32,071 nt of DNA from Archaeoglobales archaeon (GTDB taxonomy: Archaea; Halobacteriota; Archaeoglobi; Archaeoglobales; Archaeoglobaceae): contig QMZC01000022.1 in the NCBI GenBank assembly GCA_003662995.1, positions 1 to 32,071 of the forward strand, written 5' to 3'. Position numbers and translations under genes: made by a program. The notes beneath the pieces are model-generated. The model saw only the letters and a list, made by a program, of their open reading frames with translations, had not been told where the DNA came from and made no database searches. This document shows positions 13,296-22,028 of the stretch, piece by piece; within the stretch, counting starts at the first letter, position 1; every line of letters begins with the position of its first letter.

Positions 13296-16004
13296 ATGAT
13301 GGAAAAAGAGTATCTTGACATTAGCTATCTTTCTGATAACGGATTTGTAAGGAGAAGATGCAAAATTTGTGGAAAATACTTCTGGAGTATAAAGGAGACG
13401 GAGATTTGCGGCGACCCCCCATGTGTAAGCTACACGTTTATTGGCAATCCAGCATTCAAAAAACCGATGAAATTGGATGAGATGAGGGAACACTACCTAA
13501 GCTTTTTTGAGAAGAGAGATCATGCAAGGATTGAGAGGTATCCAGTTGTAGCAAGATGGAGGGATGACATATACTTAACAATAGCCTCCATAGCAGACTT
13601 CCAGCCTTTTGTTACTTCAGGTGTTGCCCCACCCCCAGCCAATCCATTAACAATTTCACAACCATGCATAAGAATGGATGATCTGGATTCCGTTGGCAGG
13701 ACTGGCAGACATCTCACATTATTTGAGATGATGGCTCACCATGCATTCAACAACCCTAAAAAGGAAATTTATTGGAAGAATGAGACCGTTGAATACTGCA
13801 CAGATTTGTTGGTTGAATTGGGTGTTAAAAAGGAGGATATAATTTACAAAGAGGAGCCATGGGCTGGCGGTGGGAATGCTGGTCCTTGCTTAGAGGCTTT
13901 GGTTGGAGGATTGGAATTAGCTACCTTAGTTTTCATGAACTTGGAAGTCCATCCTGATGGTGACATAGAAATAAAAGGTGAAAGATACAGGGAGATGGAC
14001 AACTACATTGTAGACACTGGTTATGGATTGGAAAGATTTGTTTGGGCTAGCCAAGGTACGCCGACTGTTTACGATGCAATATTTCCAGAAGTAATTGATG
14101 AAATTGTAAACAACAGCAACATTGGTTTTTCGAGAGAAGATGAGGAGGTTAAGAGAATAATTGGAGAAAGTTCCAAGCTTGCAGGAGTTATGGGAGAGCT
14201 TAGGGGAGAGAGATTGTTGGAATTGAGGCGTAATGTGGCTTCAAATCTCGGAATAGATGTAGAATTTTTGGAGAAAATTGTTAATCCGATGGAGAAGGTT
14301 TATGCTTTGGCTGATCACACAAGAGCAATTCTATTCATACTTGGAGATGGCTTAATACCTTCAAACGCTGGAGCGGGTTATTTAGCAAGGCTAATGATTA
14401 GAAGAAGCTTAAGATTGGCTGAAGAGCTTGAGTTCTCGTTAAAGCTAATTGATTTGTTAGAATTGCATAAGAAGATTCTCGGATTTGAATTTGAAGTGCC
14501 AATGGATACGATTTACGAAATCCTGGAGTTGGAGGAGAGCAGATACAAAACAACAATATCCAAGGGTTTGAAGATGGTTGAAAGAACGATTTCAAGGAAA
14601 AAGAAGATAGAAAAAGGTGATTTAATTGAGTTTTACGATTCTCACGGAATTCCTGCCGAACTCGTTTTAAAAATTGCTGAAGAAAAGAACGTTGAAGTGG
14701 AGATTCCTGAAGATTTCTATGCTGAATTGGCATCAAGACACACGAAAGCAGAGAAGAAGGAGAAAGAACCTCCAACTTTCGTTGAGAAGTATCCAAAAAC
14801 TGTAAAGTTGTATCATGACAATTCCAAACTCTTTGAATTCGAAGCCAAAGTTTTGGGAGTTGAGAATGACTATGTAATCCTTGACAAAACTGCATTCTAT
14901 CCTGAGAGTGGCGGGCAGGACAACGATACTGGCTACTTGATTTTAAACGGTTCAAAAATTGAGGTTGTTGATGTTGTTGAAGAGAACGGCGTGATTTTGC
15001 ATAAGGTGAACAAAGTTGATGGACTTGAAAACAAAGTTGTCAAGGGCATTATAGACAAAAACAGAAGGCTCAGACACATGAGACATCATTCAGCCACTCA
15101 CATACTACTCTACGCCTTGCAGAACGTTTTAGGTAAACACGTATGGCAGGCGGGAGCCAAAAAGGAGTGGGATAAGGCAAGGCTCGATGTTACCCACTTC
15201 AAAAAACCAAGTGATAGAGAAATAGAGAAAATTGAGAGGATTGCAAACAATGAAGTTATGGCTAACAAACCCATCAGATGGTTCTGGATGGACAGGATTG
15301 AGGCTGAAAAGAAATACGGTTTCAGACTCTATCAAGGCGGCGTGCCACCAGGCAAGGAAATCAGGATTGTTGAGGTTGGAGATGACGTACAAGCCTGTGG
15401 AGGTACGCATTGTAATTCGACAGGCGAAATTGGCATAATCAAGATTTTAAGGGTTGAATCCATCCAAGATGGAGTAATTAGGTTCGAGTTTGCCGCTGGT
15501 GATGCCGCATTAGAATACATGGATAAAGTTGAGGGATATCTAAAGGAGGCAAGTAAAACTTTGAGAGTTGAACCTTCAATGCTTCCAAAAACTGTAAACA
15601 GATTCTTCGAAGAGTGGAAGGAGCAAAAGAAGGAGATTGAGAAGCTAAAGGAAGAGATTGCGAGCTTAAAAGCTGAAATGCTGGAAGAGGAAGCTGAAGA
15701 GTACAACTCAATAAAGGTTGTTGCAGAAATAGTCGATGCAGACATGCAGGAAATGATTAAGCTTGGTAACGCTTTGGCTAAGCGTGGTTTAGTTGGATGC
15801 TTGATGAGTGCAAGTGGTAAGGTTAGCGTCGTTGTGTTTAGTGGTATCGATATAGATGCGAGGGATTTGATAAAGGAGATAGGAAGGCACATAAAGGGAA
15901 GTGGTGGTGGTAGAAAGGATTTGGCTCAAGGAGCGGGGCAAAAAAGACTAACGAAGGATGAACTCATGGATATAATCTTCGCTTATCTCTCAAGGCATGA
16001 TTAA
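13296..16004 (+). CDS. alaS: Alanyl-tRNA synthetase, archaeal type
   Basis: About 902 residues from ATG 13296. It charges tRNA-Ala and edits mischarged Ser and Gly. The N-terminal zinc-like segment R-R-C-K-I-C-G-K-Y-F-W-S and C-G-D-P-P-C are typical of the archaeal form. Class II motif 2 lies around P-C-I-R-M-D-D-L-D-S-V-G-R-T-G-R-H. The editing domain has both metal sets: H-H-S-A-T-H and C-G-G-T-H-C. A coiled coil (EEWKEQKKEIEKLKEEIASLKAEM) leads to the C-terminal domain with its glycine-rich G-S-G-G-G-R-K-D-L-A-Q-G-A-G. No frame damage over 2.7 kb. The last 8 nt overlap cofE. Confidence 0.97.
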   Translation: MMEKEYLDISYLSDNGFVRRRCKICGKYFWSIKETEICGDPPCVSYTFIGNPAFKKPMKLDEMREHYLSFFEKRDHARIERYPVVARWRDDIYLTIASIADFQPFVTSGVAPPPANPLTISQPCIRMDDLDSVGRTGRHLTLFEMMAHHAFNNPKKEIYWKNETVEYCTDLLVELGVKKEDIIYKEEPWAGGGNAGPCLEALVGGLELATLVFMNLEVHPDGDIEIKGERYREMDNYIVDTGYGLERFVWASQGTPTVYDAIFPEVIDEIVNNSNIGFSREDEEVKRIIGESSKLAGVMGELRGERLLELRRNVASNLGIDVEFLEKIVNPMEKVYALADHTRAILFILGDGLIPSNAGAGYLARLMIRRSLRLAEELEFSLKLIDLLELHKKILGFEFEVPMDTIYEILELEESRYKTTISKGLKMVERTISRKKKIEKGDLIEFYDSHGIPAELVLKIAEEKNVEVEIPEDFYAELASRHTKAEKKEKEPPTFVEKYPKTVKLYHDNSKLFEFEAKVLGVENDYVILDKTAFYPESGGQDNDTGYLILNGSKIEVVDVVEENGVILHKVNKVDGLENKVVKGIIDKNRRLRHMRHHSATHILLYALQNVLGKHVWQAGAKKEWDKARLDVTHFKKPSDREIEKIERIANNEVMANKPIRWFWMDRIEAEKKYGFRLYQGGVPPGKEIRIVEVGDDVQACGGTHCNSTGEIGIIKILRVESIQDGVIRFEFAAGDAALEYMDKVEGYLKEASKTLRVEPSMLPKTVNRFFEEWKEQKKEIEKLKEEIASLKAEMLEEEAEEYNSIKVVAEIVDADMQEMIKLGNALAKRGLVGCLMSASGKVSVVVFSGIDIDARDLIKEIGRHIKGSGGGRKDLAQGAGQKRLTKDELMDIIFAYLSRHD

Positions 16005-16767
16005 TACTGTTAAAGCTTTTGTAGTTGAGGGCATACCGCTGATAAGGGAAGGGGATGACTTAGCCTCCATTATTTCTTCAAGGTTCGAGCTTGAGGATAA
16101 AGACATCGTTGTCCTTTGCTCAACAATCGTTTCCAAAGCTGAGGGCAGAGTTAGAGACTTAGATTTTTATAAACCATCAAACAAGGCTATAAACATTGCA
16201 GAAAAGCTTGGAAAGGATGCTAGAATTGTTCAGGCAGTGTTGGAAGAGAGCGATGAAGTTCTAATTGATCATCCCATCTTACTCGTAAGGGCAAAGTTCG
16301 GAAACATCTGCATCAATGCTGGCATCGATGCATCAAACGTTGAAAGCGGTAAGATTTTACTACCACCAAAAAACCCTCAAAAGAGTGCTGAAGAAATTAA
16401 AAATAGAATTGAGGAGATTACTAGAAAAAAGGTTGGTGTAATAATAACTGATACAAACGGCAGGTGTTTCAGGAAAGGCGTAGTCGGTTTTGCTATTGGC
16501 GTTGCAGGAGTTAAAGCGATGAGAGATTGGGTGGGCAAGAAGGATTTGTACGGTAATGTGTTGGAAGTGACAGTGGAATGTGTGGCTGATGAAATCGCTG
16601 CTTTCGCAAACTTACTGATGGGTGAAGGTAGCGATGGAACGCCCGTCGTAATCATACGTGGCTTGGATTTGGTTGGAGAGGGCAGTATTAACGAAGTATA
16701 TAGAAGTGAGAAGGAAGACATAATCCGTAAAGCTATACGTGAATCGAAAACATGGAGAAAATCTTAG
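15997..16767 (+). CDS. cofE: Coenzyme F420-0:L-glutamate ligase
   Basis: 256 residues of the CofE family, which adds L-glutamate residues to F420-0 with GTP, making the F420 carried by Archaeoglobi and methanogens. The family pattern includes I-P-L-I-R-E-G-D-D-L near the N terminus, S-T-I-V-S-K-A-E-G-R, N-A-G-I-D-A-S-N-V, D-T-N-G-R-C-F-R-K-G-V-V-G-F-A-I-G and the late V-A-D-E-I-A-A-F-A-N-L-L-M-G-E-G. Length matches the structurally known archaeal enzyme. It overlaps alaS by 8 nt and the ATP-grasp gene by 16 nt, so the three are translationally coupled. Confidence 0.95.
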   Translation: MINTVKAFVVEGIPLIREGDDLASIISSRFELEDKDIVVLCSTIVSKAEGRVRDLDFYKPSNKAINIAEKLGKDARIVQAVLEESDEVLIDHPILLVRAKFGNICINAGIDASNVESGKILLPPKNPQKSAEEIKNRIEEITRKKVGVIITDTNGRCFRKGVVGFAIGVAGVKAMRDWVGKKDLYGNVLEVTVECVADEIAAFANLLMGEGSDGTPVVIIRGLDLVGEGSINEVYRSEKEDIIRKAIRESKTWRKS

Positions 16768-17819
16768 TTGTTGGTAATAACGTTAGAAATGTTGTACAGT
16801 CTGCAAGAAAAGCTGGATATAAGGTTTTAGCATTGACAAACCATTTTGATGCCGATTTATTTTTGTATGCTGAGAAGGCTGAGCAAATCAAGTCTGAGGA
16901 TAAAAATGAAGTGAGAGAACAAGCCATAAAATTGGCAGAAGAAGCGTGCATCGTTTTAGCCTCAGGCTTTGAAGATTTAAGGTTAGATGATGTGCTTGGA
17001 TCAGAACATAAAGTTGTTGAAAAAGTGGTGGACAAACTGAGGTTTTACAGAGCACTTGAGAAAGCTGGAATTCCATTTCCTGAGTTGGTTTCCAAGAATG
17101 AAGTCGAAAACAAAAAAACCATCGCTAAACCAAGAAAAGGAGGTGGTGGTGAGGATATACATTTTATTGAATCAGACAAACAAGAACGATCTTATCAAGA
17201 AGAATATCTCTATCAAAGATACATCGAAGGAGTTCCCTGTTCCGTTTCCTTAATAGCTTCAGAGAGATATGTTATGCCCATAGCCATAAATAAGATGTTT
17301 GTTGGATGGGAAGAGATGAATGCAGATGGATTTAGGTATTGTGGAAACCTAACACCCTTCATCGTTGATGCAGAAGTCAGAGACGAGCTTATCAAATTGG
17401 CGATAGAAACGGCATCACTGTTCGATTTAAGGGGTTCAGTAGGGGTTGATTTTATTCTGGCAGACAAACCTTACGTTTTAGAATTAAATCCCAGATTTCA
17501 GGGTTCCTTAGACAGTATAGAGTGGAGTTATGATATCAATTTGTTCAAACTGCATGTAAATGGGGTACTTGGTAGAAAAATTGAGAAACCAAAGCCTTTG
17601 AGATTTGGTGCGAGAGCTATTCTTTTTGCAGACAAAAGGGTTGAGATAAAAAGCTCACCCCTTGGCAATCCATTTTTTGCCGACATCCCTTTCGCCGAGA
17701 TAACTTACGAAGAAAACGACCCCGTTACATCCATTTTGTCTGCTGATATTGATGAGGGAAAGGTTGTTGAAAAGATTTTAGAGAGAAAGAAACTGTTTTA
17801 CAGCTTGCAAGGATGGTAA
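16752..17819 (+). CDS. ATP-grasp carboligase-like protein (COG2232-type)
   Basis: 355 residues. A Rossmann-like N terminus, K-I-L-V-V-G-N-N-V-R-N-V-V-Q-S-A-R-K-A-G-Y, is typical of the archaeal COG2232 group of predicted ATP-dependent carboxylate-amine ligases. The ATP-grasp core follows: T-I-A-K-P-R-K-G-G-G-G-E-D-I, the Y-Q-R-Y-I-E-G-V-P-C-S-V-S hinge, and the metal-binding V-L-E-L-N-P-R-F-Q-G-S. Substrate unknown. Its coupling to cofE, which adds glutamate to F420, suggests a cofactor-side ligation, but alaS also shares the transcript. Convergent with the DUF333 gene, with an AT-rich spacer at 17820-17862. Confidence 0.82.
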   Translation: MEKILVVGNNVRNVVQSARKAGYKVLALTNHFDADLFLYAEKAEQIKSEDKNEVREQAIKLAEEACIVLASGFEDLRLDDVLGSEHKVVEKVVDKLRFYRALEKAGIPFPELVSKNEVENKKTIAKPRKGGGGEDIHFIESDKQERSYQEEYLYQRYIEGVPCSVSLIASERYVMPIAINKMFVGWEEMNADGFRYCGNLTPFIVDAEVRDELIKLAIETASLFDLRGSVGVDFILADKPYVLELNPRFQGSLDSIEWSYDINLFKLHVNGVLGRKIEKPKPLRFGARAILFADKRVEIKSSPLGNPFFADIPFAEITYEENDPVTSILSADIDEGKVVEKILERKKLFYSLQGW

Positions 17820-17862
17820 GACGTTTTGCAATTTTTAAAAATATAAAATAAAAATAGAAAAA

Positions 17863-18540
17863 TTACCTCCTGCGCCACGCTATCAGTATTGATACCGCAA
17901 ACAAAACTTCGATTATTTCAAAACCCGGAGTTTCACTGGGTGTTTTGGATGTTGTGGGAACGTTTGTGGGACTTGCAGAAGTGGGGGTAGTGGTGGGGGC
18001 AGTAATGGTGGGAACAGCTTCGATTTCTGTTTCGTTAATGCAATCAACGTCTTCCCCGTTCAAACAATCAGGATCGCATATCTCATCTTTAACACCATCG
18101 CAGTATCCATCTTCCCCTCCAGATTTACAGTCCTGAGGACAAGATGAATGGTTTTCAGGAATTCCGCAAACCCCATCCCCGCATGTAGTCTCTTCAAAGC
18201 TCAAACCCATAAGCTCAGCTACTTCCACTTCTGTTCCATTCGGTAAAACGCAAACAAGACAGCTCTTGCAATCCTCCCTTTCCACGTGCTTTGCTTCATA
18301 ACCCATTTTAGCGCAATAACTGTAGTCTATGGCAACCTTGCCCTTATAGAAATCCCAAGCATCGACAGCCGTCCCGTTCGGCAAAAGGCATTTTCCCACC
18401 TCACCGTATGGCGATGAAAAGATCACAAATTCATAGCCGAGGGCTTCGCAGTAAACTGCCGAGGGGTTCTTTAAGGCTGAAGTCGTGTATGTGAACAGGA
18501 TCAGCAACAACAACACCAGAATAACCCTCATCAAACTCAT
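17863..18540 (-). CDS. DUF333 surface protein with PGF-CTERM anchor
   Basis: 225 residues from ATG 18540, which overlaps the peptidase stop as TGATG after an AGGAGGTGG site. The signal peptide is M-S-L-M-R-V-I-L-V-L-L-L-L-I-L-F. Two DUF333-type units follow: N-P-S-A-V-Y-C-E-A-L-G-Y-E...C-L-L-P-N-G-T-A-V-D-A-W, then C-A-K-M-G-Y-E...C-V-L-P-N-G-T-E-V. Next is a Cys-rich segment (CGDGVCGIPENHSSCPQDC) and an acidic D-x-x-C-D stretch. A Thr/Pro/Ser stalk leads to T-P-G-F-E-I-I-E, a hydrophobic helix and R-R-R. That ending is the PGF-CTERM signal cut by archaeosortase A, which lipid-anchors archaeal surface proteins. DUF333 proteins have been called hemolysin- or protease-inhibitor-like, and an inhibitor or partner of the coupled peptidase is plausible but unproven. 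Confidence 0.85.
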   Translation of the reverse strand: MSLMRVILVLLLLILFTYTTSALKNPSAVYCEALGYEFVIFSSPYGEVGKCLLPNGTAVDAWDFYKGKVAIDYSYCAKMGYEAKHVEREDCKSCLVCVLPNGTEVEVAELMGLSFEETTCGDGVCGIPENHSSCPQDCKSGGEDGYCDGVKDEICDPDCLNGEDVDCINETEIEAVPTITAPTTTPTSASPTNVPTTSKTPSETPGFEIIEVLFAVSILIAWRRR

Positions 18541-20160
18541 CAAATCCACCTCCTGTATCCTTTTATTATGTGGATTGAGTCTCCACGATCTCCATGCACG
18601 ATATCTGCTTTTTCATCCCCATCAACGTCTGCAACAGCAAATCCGTCTCCAAATTCAAAGTTAAAGCGCATGGACCTCATGAGAACACCATACATGCTGT
18701 AAACTCTGAGCCAGTCGTTTCTGTCAGCATGAATTATTTCCTCAACACCGTTCCCGTCAACATCTCCGCACTGCAACCCATCTCTACCCTCAAAGTCCAG
18801 ACGAAATTCTCTCAGCTTCGTTCCATGCATGTCGTAAATCCTGATCCAATTGTCTCTATCGCCATGCACTATTTCATCCTTTCCGTCTCCATTCACATCT
18901 CCAGCCTCAAGGTCATCTCCCGCCTCAAAGTCCACGTTGAAACTCCTTATTTTGTGGAAGCCTCCAACGTCGCTGTAAATGTCGATCCTGTCATCCCTAT
19001 CTCCATGAATGATCTCTCCAACTCCATCCCCATTCACATCTCCAACTGCTAACTCATCCCACTTTTCAAAGTCCAGATTTGCGCCACCAAAAAATCCATG
19101 AATCGTGTATATCTTGAGATAATCATCCCTGTCTCCCTGGATTATCTCAGCAAACCCATCTCCTTCCTCAAAATCAATATGCAAGGCATAATCAGCGGGA
19201 ACAACATAGTAGGCTCTATTCTTTATATCGCTATATTTGAAACCAGTGTAGGGAATGTAACCGTAACCATTTACATGCCAGACATCGCTGTCCCAGTCGG
19301 TAAAAACGCCCCAGCTATTACGGATTATCCAACATCCAGGTTTGTTGTACTTGTTCATGCAAACCGCACTGTTGTCGTCGTAACCAACAAGAACGATGGC
19401 ATGATGCCAGTTATTTGATCCAACCGATAACGGCCCGTGGCAGATCAAAGCTCTCTTAACATCTTCAATGCTGCTTCCAACTTTGGCTTTGTAAACTGCT
19501 CCTTCAACTCTGTACTTCCAATCACTGCACTTGTTGGAGCAGTCATCATCCCTACCAACATTTGGGAAACATGACTGATCTGGAATGCTGTTGTCAATTA
19601 TGTATGAAAGAGCCTCATGAGCCCATCCACCATCGCAACTGCCCGGACCGCAGCTTATTAAGTACTGCTCCGGGAGGTCTATATTGGGACTTGCATAGGT
19701 GTGAAGAATTAGGACTGCTTCTACAGTTCCAGCTGCCGAATTTGCCCAGCAAGAGCCACATTTCTGATGCCTTATGTGTGGGATGCTTATGTAATCCCTC
19801 CAGTCAAACTTTAATGGTAGAGATGCTAAATTGCATCTATCGCAAGGCAGGCAATGGGTCCTCCCGCAGTCTATGCCTTCTTCATCCCTGTCTTGCACAC
19901 CATCTCTGCACGACATGCCAAAGGTAAAAACTTTTTCTTTGCAATTGTTCCACTCCTTTGGAATCTCATCCACTTTTCTGAAAGATCTGCACATGCGCTA
20001 ACCCTGTTTGTCTCCCACTGGGGAGTCCAGTGGTAGTATCTTGCCGTGTAACTGCTCCCCGGATTCAGAGCGGGTATGTTGATGTCTCCGAGCTTGTGGT
20101 AATTCACGTACACCCCAACATCTGTTGGACTACTTGCTGCACTTCCGATGTTCTTCACAA

Positions 20161-20196
20161 CGATTTTGAGAGTGAGATCGATTTTGAGAGTGAGAT
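20161..20196. repeat. Exact 18-bp tandem duplication in the peptidase gene
   Basis: CGATTTTGAGAGTGAGAT occurs twice in direct succession. The duplication is in frame and gives L-T-L-K-I-D-L-T-L-K-I in the fourth CARDB repeat, lengthening one strand by six residues. Confidence 0.95.
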
Positions 20197-21496
20197 TTGA
20201 AACTCCGGTTCCCGCCTTGGTTATGCTCTCTACTATCAGATCGGGTTTCGGCGGAGGTGGAAATTCGATGCATGTGAATGTTGTCGTTAAATCGTTGTTG
20301 TCTTCGTTAACCTCTTCAACCTTTCCATCCACATCGGCTTTAACTCTTATCTCGTCCGCAGGCATGCTGCATTGCTTCCAGTTGTACTGCACCGCGAAAC
20401 TTTCAATCCTTTTCTCTCCTTGTGCAAGTGGACCGACCCAGTCTTTTGCAATAAGTACGCCATCCACGTACAGTCCGGTATGGGAACTGCATGCATATCC
20501 CTCACCGACGTTGGTAATCTCATAACTGATCCGTGATTTGAGGGGTAAAATTGTACCGTCAGGATACATGGTAAAATCTGTTACCGAGGAGGATATGTTT
20601 GTAATAACAAGGTCCCCACCCTCTGGCGTTACTATGCAACTGGTAGAAAACTGAAATTCATTGTCACCTTCGTTACTCTCTACAACGGTGTCTTGCGAAT
20701 CAACCACCACCCTAATAGCATCCTCATCTCCACTGCACGTGTATTGCAAAGCAACCTCAACAACTGCCGTATCGTTGGGTTGAAGTTCTGGAAGGTGGAA
20801 GGTGTAGCTCCATCGACCGTCTATGTAAATCCTTCCATCAGTTGATGGAGATGTCTGATTTCCCGAATTCCTAATTTCCACGATTATGGGATTGTTCTGA
20901 TAGTTTATGGGGTTGCAGTAATCCGAATAATTGACATAAGCATTTGTTATTTCTATGTTGGGAATTCCGGTCTCTCCCTTTGTGCATTCGTAAGCTCTCT
21001 CAAATTTATTGTTGTTCTCGTCACTTTCCTTTACAACATCTTCTGGATCCACAACGGCTGTGTAAACATTCTGATTTCCTTCGCAGGAATGCGGATATTT
21101 TATAGCTACTACGGTATTTTCTCCCGGACCCAAATCGTAACCGATTGCATTGCCTACGGGAGTTCCATCGACATAGAAAGCCACCTTAAAATTATCTGCA
21201 AAACCGTTGCCCTGATTGTATATCAACGCCCTGACTTCGGAGTAAACTCCGGGAGTGGATTCATAAGGCCATACATCGCTGATGCTCAAATCGGGTGTTC
21301 CCCGCTGATAACAGTACATGGGGATTTTTATCATTGCAGCCGTGTATCCCGAAATCTTGTAACCGCAAAGGTCATTCGAAAGTTTAACGTAATTCTCAAA
21401 ATTCTTAGAAGCATCCTCTTCCGTCAAGCAACTCCAGTTAGCAGGACATTCAACAAAAACATCAAAAGTACAGGATGTTTCGAAGTTATGGCATGT

Positions 21497-21532
21497 GTCC
21501 TTCAACGTGCCTTTCAACGTGCTCTTCAACGT
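21497..21532. repeat. Three 12-bp tandem units in the peptidase gene
   Basis: TTCAACGT recurs at 21501, 21513 and 21525 within near-identical 12-nt units. They encode S-T-L-K-S-T-L-K-G-T-L-K on the minus strand, in frame. Confidence 0.9.
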
Positions 21533-21686
21533 TGAAATGCATATCGCAGGATTGACCGTCCACTGTCCCGTGATACTTGGTTTAAACTTGGATTTTATGT
21601 ACACGTATTTGCCGGGATAAATCGTTATTCCGGTTTTAATTTCGTAATCTCCGTGATTGGTGTGCAGGTAAATCCCCTTCTTTTCC

Positions 21687-21702
21687 GACACCTTGACACC
21701 TT
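21687..21702. repeat. 8-bp tandem duplication causing a frameshift
   Basis: GACACCTT is present twice in direct succession. Removing one copy joins the upstream frame (K-E-S-I-K-V-S) to the downstream one (E-K-K-G-I-Y-L-H-T), so the duplication itself is the frameshift. Unlike a homopolymer change, it is an unlikely sequencing error. Confidence 0.9.
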
Positions 21703-22028
21703 AATCGATTCTTTACCCGAATTTTTGATGTAAAAGCTGTAATAAACCTCATCTCCCAATTTAACCGGTGGTTTGACATTAAACTTGAATTGCGAAAGGA
21801 TGATGTTTTCCCAGTCTTTCATCCTCCTCCTGCTCGCACATAGCTGTTGTTAATTGTATCGACGTTAATACTAACACGCCTAACACCAGCACTTTCAGTA
21901 TTTTCATCCAATCACCACTGAAAAAGGGCAGAAAATTCTACCCGAATACAAGAGTTCCTTATCATTTTTAAATTTTTCTTATGTTAAGTTTATAAATTAA
22001 GTTAAAACTAATAATTAAACTTTATTGC

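Larger units (their letters stand above)
18540..21907 (-). pseudogene. Large secreted papain-like peptidase with CARDB and FG-GAP repeats, frameshifted
   Basis: Frames join to about 1,120 residues. The start at 21907 follows GGTGATTGG and opens a signal peptide (MKILKVLVLGVLVLTSIQLT). Then come a beta-rich region, four CARDB adhesion repeats (P-D-L-S-I-S, P-N-I-E-I-T, G-D-L-V-I-T, P-D-L-I-V-E, each ending near E-S-N-E-x-x-N), a Cys-rich D-G-V-Q-D-R-D-E-E-G-I-D-C-G motif, a C1 peptidase domain (H-Q-K-C-G-S-C-W, W-H-H-A-I-V-L-V-G-Y, I-I-R-N-S-W-G: Gln, Cys, His and Asn all present) and five FG-GAP-like repeats (GDVNGDG...HGDRDD). Breaks lie near 21820-21830, at an 8-bp tandem duplication (21687-21702), and at a four-A run near 19975. 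The last falls inside CARDB repeat 4, whose expected ending V-D-E-I-P-K-E-W-N-N-C is in the next frame. Coupled to the DUF333 gene. Confidence 0.85.

Noticed and set aside
14398-14955. Long minus-strand open frame inside alaS.
   Set aside because: It is a shadow of the alaS coding frame, rich in Ser, Leu and Arg without domain motifs.
15332-15892. 186-aa minus-strand open frame opposite the alaS editing and coiled-coil regions.
   Set aside because: A low-complexity Ser/Leu/Ile product that mirrors the Glu/Lys-rich coiled coil on the other strand.
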